Below are positions 63,084 to 64,000 of a stretch of 64,000 bases of DNA, one piece after another. The notes beneath the pieces are model-generated. The model saw only the letters and a list, made by a program, of their open reading frames with translations, did not search any database and was not told where the DNA came from. Location of the stretch: positions 78,634 to 142,633 of the forward strand of contig DJIF01000084.1 in the NCBI GenBank assembly GCA_002433485.1, in the 5' to 3' direction. The translations under genes and the position numbers were made by a program. Source of the stretch: Deltaproteobacteria bacterium UBA6601. GTDB taxonomy: Bacteria > Myxococcota_A > UBA796 > UBA9615. How positions within the stretch are numbered: position 1 is the first letter of the stretch; every line of letters starts with the position of its first letter.

Positions 63084-64000
63084 ATGCCTGAAACGCAAGC
63101 GGATTTTGAGTCGCCACGGGAGTGGCTACTGCATCGAATGCGCCACTCCTGCGCCCATGTCATGGCTCAGGCAGTGCGCGACCTGTTCCCCGGCGCCAGT
63201 CTTGGCACCGGCCCGGCGCTGAAGGACAGCTTCTACTACGACATCCGCACCGAGCCACCCATTAACGAGGCCGATCTGCCACGAATCGAAGAGCGGATGC
63301 GAGAGATCATCAGCAGCGGCAGCGACTTCGTGCAGCATGATCTCAGCCGCACTGAAGCTGAAAAGTTGTTCGAGGAGCAGGGTCAGGAGTTCAAGCTCGG
63401 CCTCATCAAAAAGATCGACGAAAACACCTACTCCACCTACAGCCATGATGCTGGTGGTTTTATTGACCTGTGCCGCGGGCCCCACGTTGACAACACCCGC
63501 TCTCTGAGATTTTTCAAGCTGATGAGCGTGTCTTCCGCCTACTGGCAAGCAGACCCCAAGAACCCCCAACTGAGTCGTGTCTATGGCACCGTTTGGGATA
63601 CGCCAAAAGCACTCAAGCTCCACCTGAGGCGGCTCGAAGAGGCCCGCAAGCGGGACCACCGCAAGCTGGGCAAAGAGATGGGCCTGTTTACGTTCTTCCC
63701 CTTTGCGCCCGGTTCACCGGTCATGCTGCCAAGAGGGATGGTGATCTACCGACAGCTGGGCGAGAAAATCCGTGAACTGGTGCTCGGCAATGGCTACCTC
63801 GAAGTACGCGGGCCGATTCTCTGCCATCAGAGCCTGTGGGAACAATCCGGCCACTGGCAGGCCTACAAGGAACACATGTTCCTGCTCGGCGAAGACCACG
63901 ACGAAGAGGACGAGGGCGATGGGCCCGGACGCTACAGCCTCAAGCCAATGAACTGCCCGGTGCACATGAACATCTTCGGTATGGAGCGACGCTCCTACCG
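63084..64000 (+). CDS. thrS: Threonyl-tRNA synthetase without TGS domain (3' end off the window)
   Basis: Partial: about 305 codons from ATG 63084. An in-frame TGA lies 6 nt before the start, so no upstream extension is possible and the usual N-terminal TGS domain is missing. The protein begins directly with the editing domain: RHSCAHVMAQAV (His21, His25), DSFYYDI, and the CRGPHV Cys/His pair. The class II catalytic core follows (LPRGMVIYRQLGEKIRELV, EVRGPILC, LKPMNCPVHM). It charges tRNA-Thr. The right part is cut off. Confidence 0.93.
   Translation, partial: MPETQADFESPREWLLHRMRHSCAHVMAQAVRDLFPGASLGTGPALKDSFYYDIRTEPPINEADLPRIEERMREIISSGSDFVQHDLSRTEAEKLFEEQGQEFKLGLIKKIDENTYSTYSHDAGGFIDLCRGPHVDNTRSLRFFKLMSVSSAYWQADPKNPQLSRVYGTVWDTPKALKLHLRRLEEARKRDHRKLGKEMGLFTFFPFAPGSPVMLPRGMVIYRQLGEKIRELVLGNGYLEVRGPILCHQSLWEQSGHWQAYKEHMFLLGEDHDEEDEGDGPGRYSLKPMNCPVHMNIFGMERRSY

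Overview
The window is about 64 kb of a gene-dense, GC-rich, Gram-negative chromosome, probably a free-living, flagellated deltaproteobacteria-like lineage (Myxococcota or a related phylum; the rank is my inference). Evidence: MreBCD/PBP2/RodA wall machinery, meso-DAP murein recycling (Mpl, LdcA), many lipoproteins with lipobox signal peptides, Asp-rich linkers and TSP3 repeats, DsbD, a lone flagellin and a Dpp-type peptide importer. There are no insertion sequences, phage genes, integrases or CRISPR arrays. Genes are tightly packed, with many 4-bp GTGA/ATGA overlaps and frequent GTG/TTG starts.

Layout. 1-8.6 kb (minus): mreB-mreC-mreD-mrdA-rodA, a lipoprotein, fabD and the start of miaB. 8.9-17.4 kb (plus): PpiD-like foldase, SppA, a lipoprotein, a JAMM metalloprotease, tmk, holB, a small basic ORF and metG. 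17.5-21.2 kb (minus): a possible small-molecule ligase operon, with circularly permuted ATP-grasp, GCS2-type carboxylate-amine ligase, Nit-type amidase and a 56-residue basic protein. 21.3-26.9 kb: a PP-loop/NFACT-R protein on plus, then folC, accD, a serine hydrolase, ldcA and tRNA-Arg(CCT) on minus. 27-35.6 kb: surface proteins (YncE-like lipoprotein, TSP3 lipoprotein, a YwqK-repeat/PDZ lipoprotein, an enlarged DsbD, a family-2 glycosyltransferase, an Asp-rich lipoprotein). 35.7-40.4 kb (plus): mpl, an alpha/beta hydrolase, a universal stress protein and an ABC-2 exporter.

40.4-44.3 kb holds the whole EF-P beta-lysylation pathway: epmB divergent from efp-epmA. EpmB is fused in frame to a lipoprotein-like FG-GAP domain, the oddest protein in the window. 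44.4-51.6 kb (plus) is a five-gene peptide importer with a membrane-anchored binding protein, a permease with a long HEAT-like periplasmic insertion and an ATPase with a 150-residue acidic tail. 51.7-55.2 kb: a large lipoprotein, an XRE regulator with upstream palindromes, a small lipoprotein and a glutaredoxin. 55.2-58.5 kb (minus): thiolase, 3-hydroxyacyl-CoA dehydrogenase, crotonase and a stand-alone B12-binding domain, a C4 acyl-CoA module. 58.6-60.8 kb (minus): surE-pcm-small membrane protein, and apt. 61-64 kb: DAHP synthase, flagellin and a thrS without a TGS domain that runs off the right edge.

No single large novel system is obvious. The best candidates for undescribed biology are the EpmB-lipoprotein fusion, the ATP-grasp/GCS2/Nit operon and the modified peptide importer. 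Several short AT-rich, odd-codon patches inside otherwise GC-rich genes are also unexplained.
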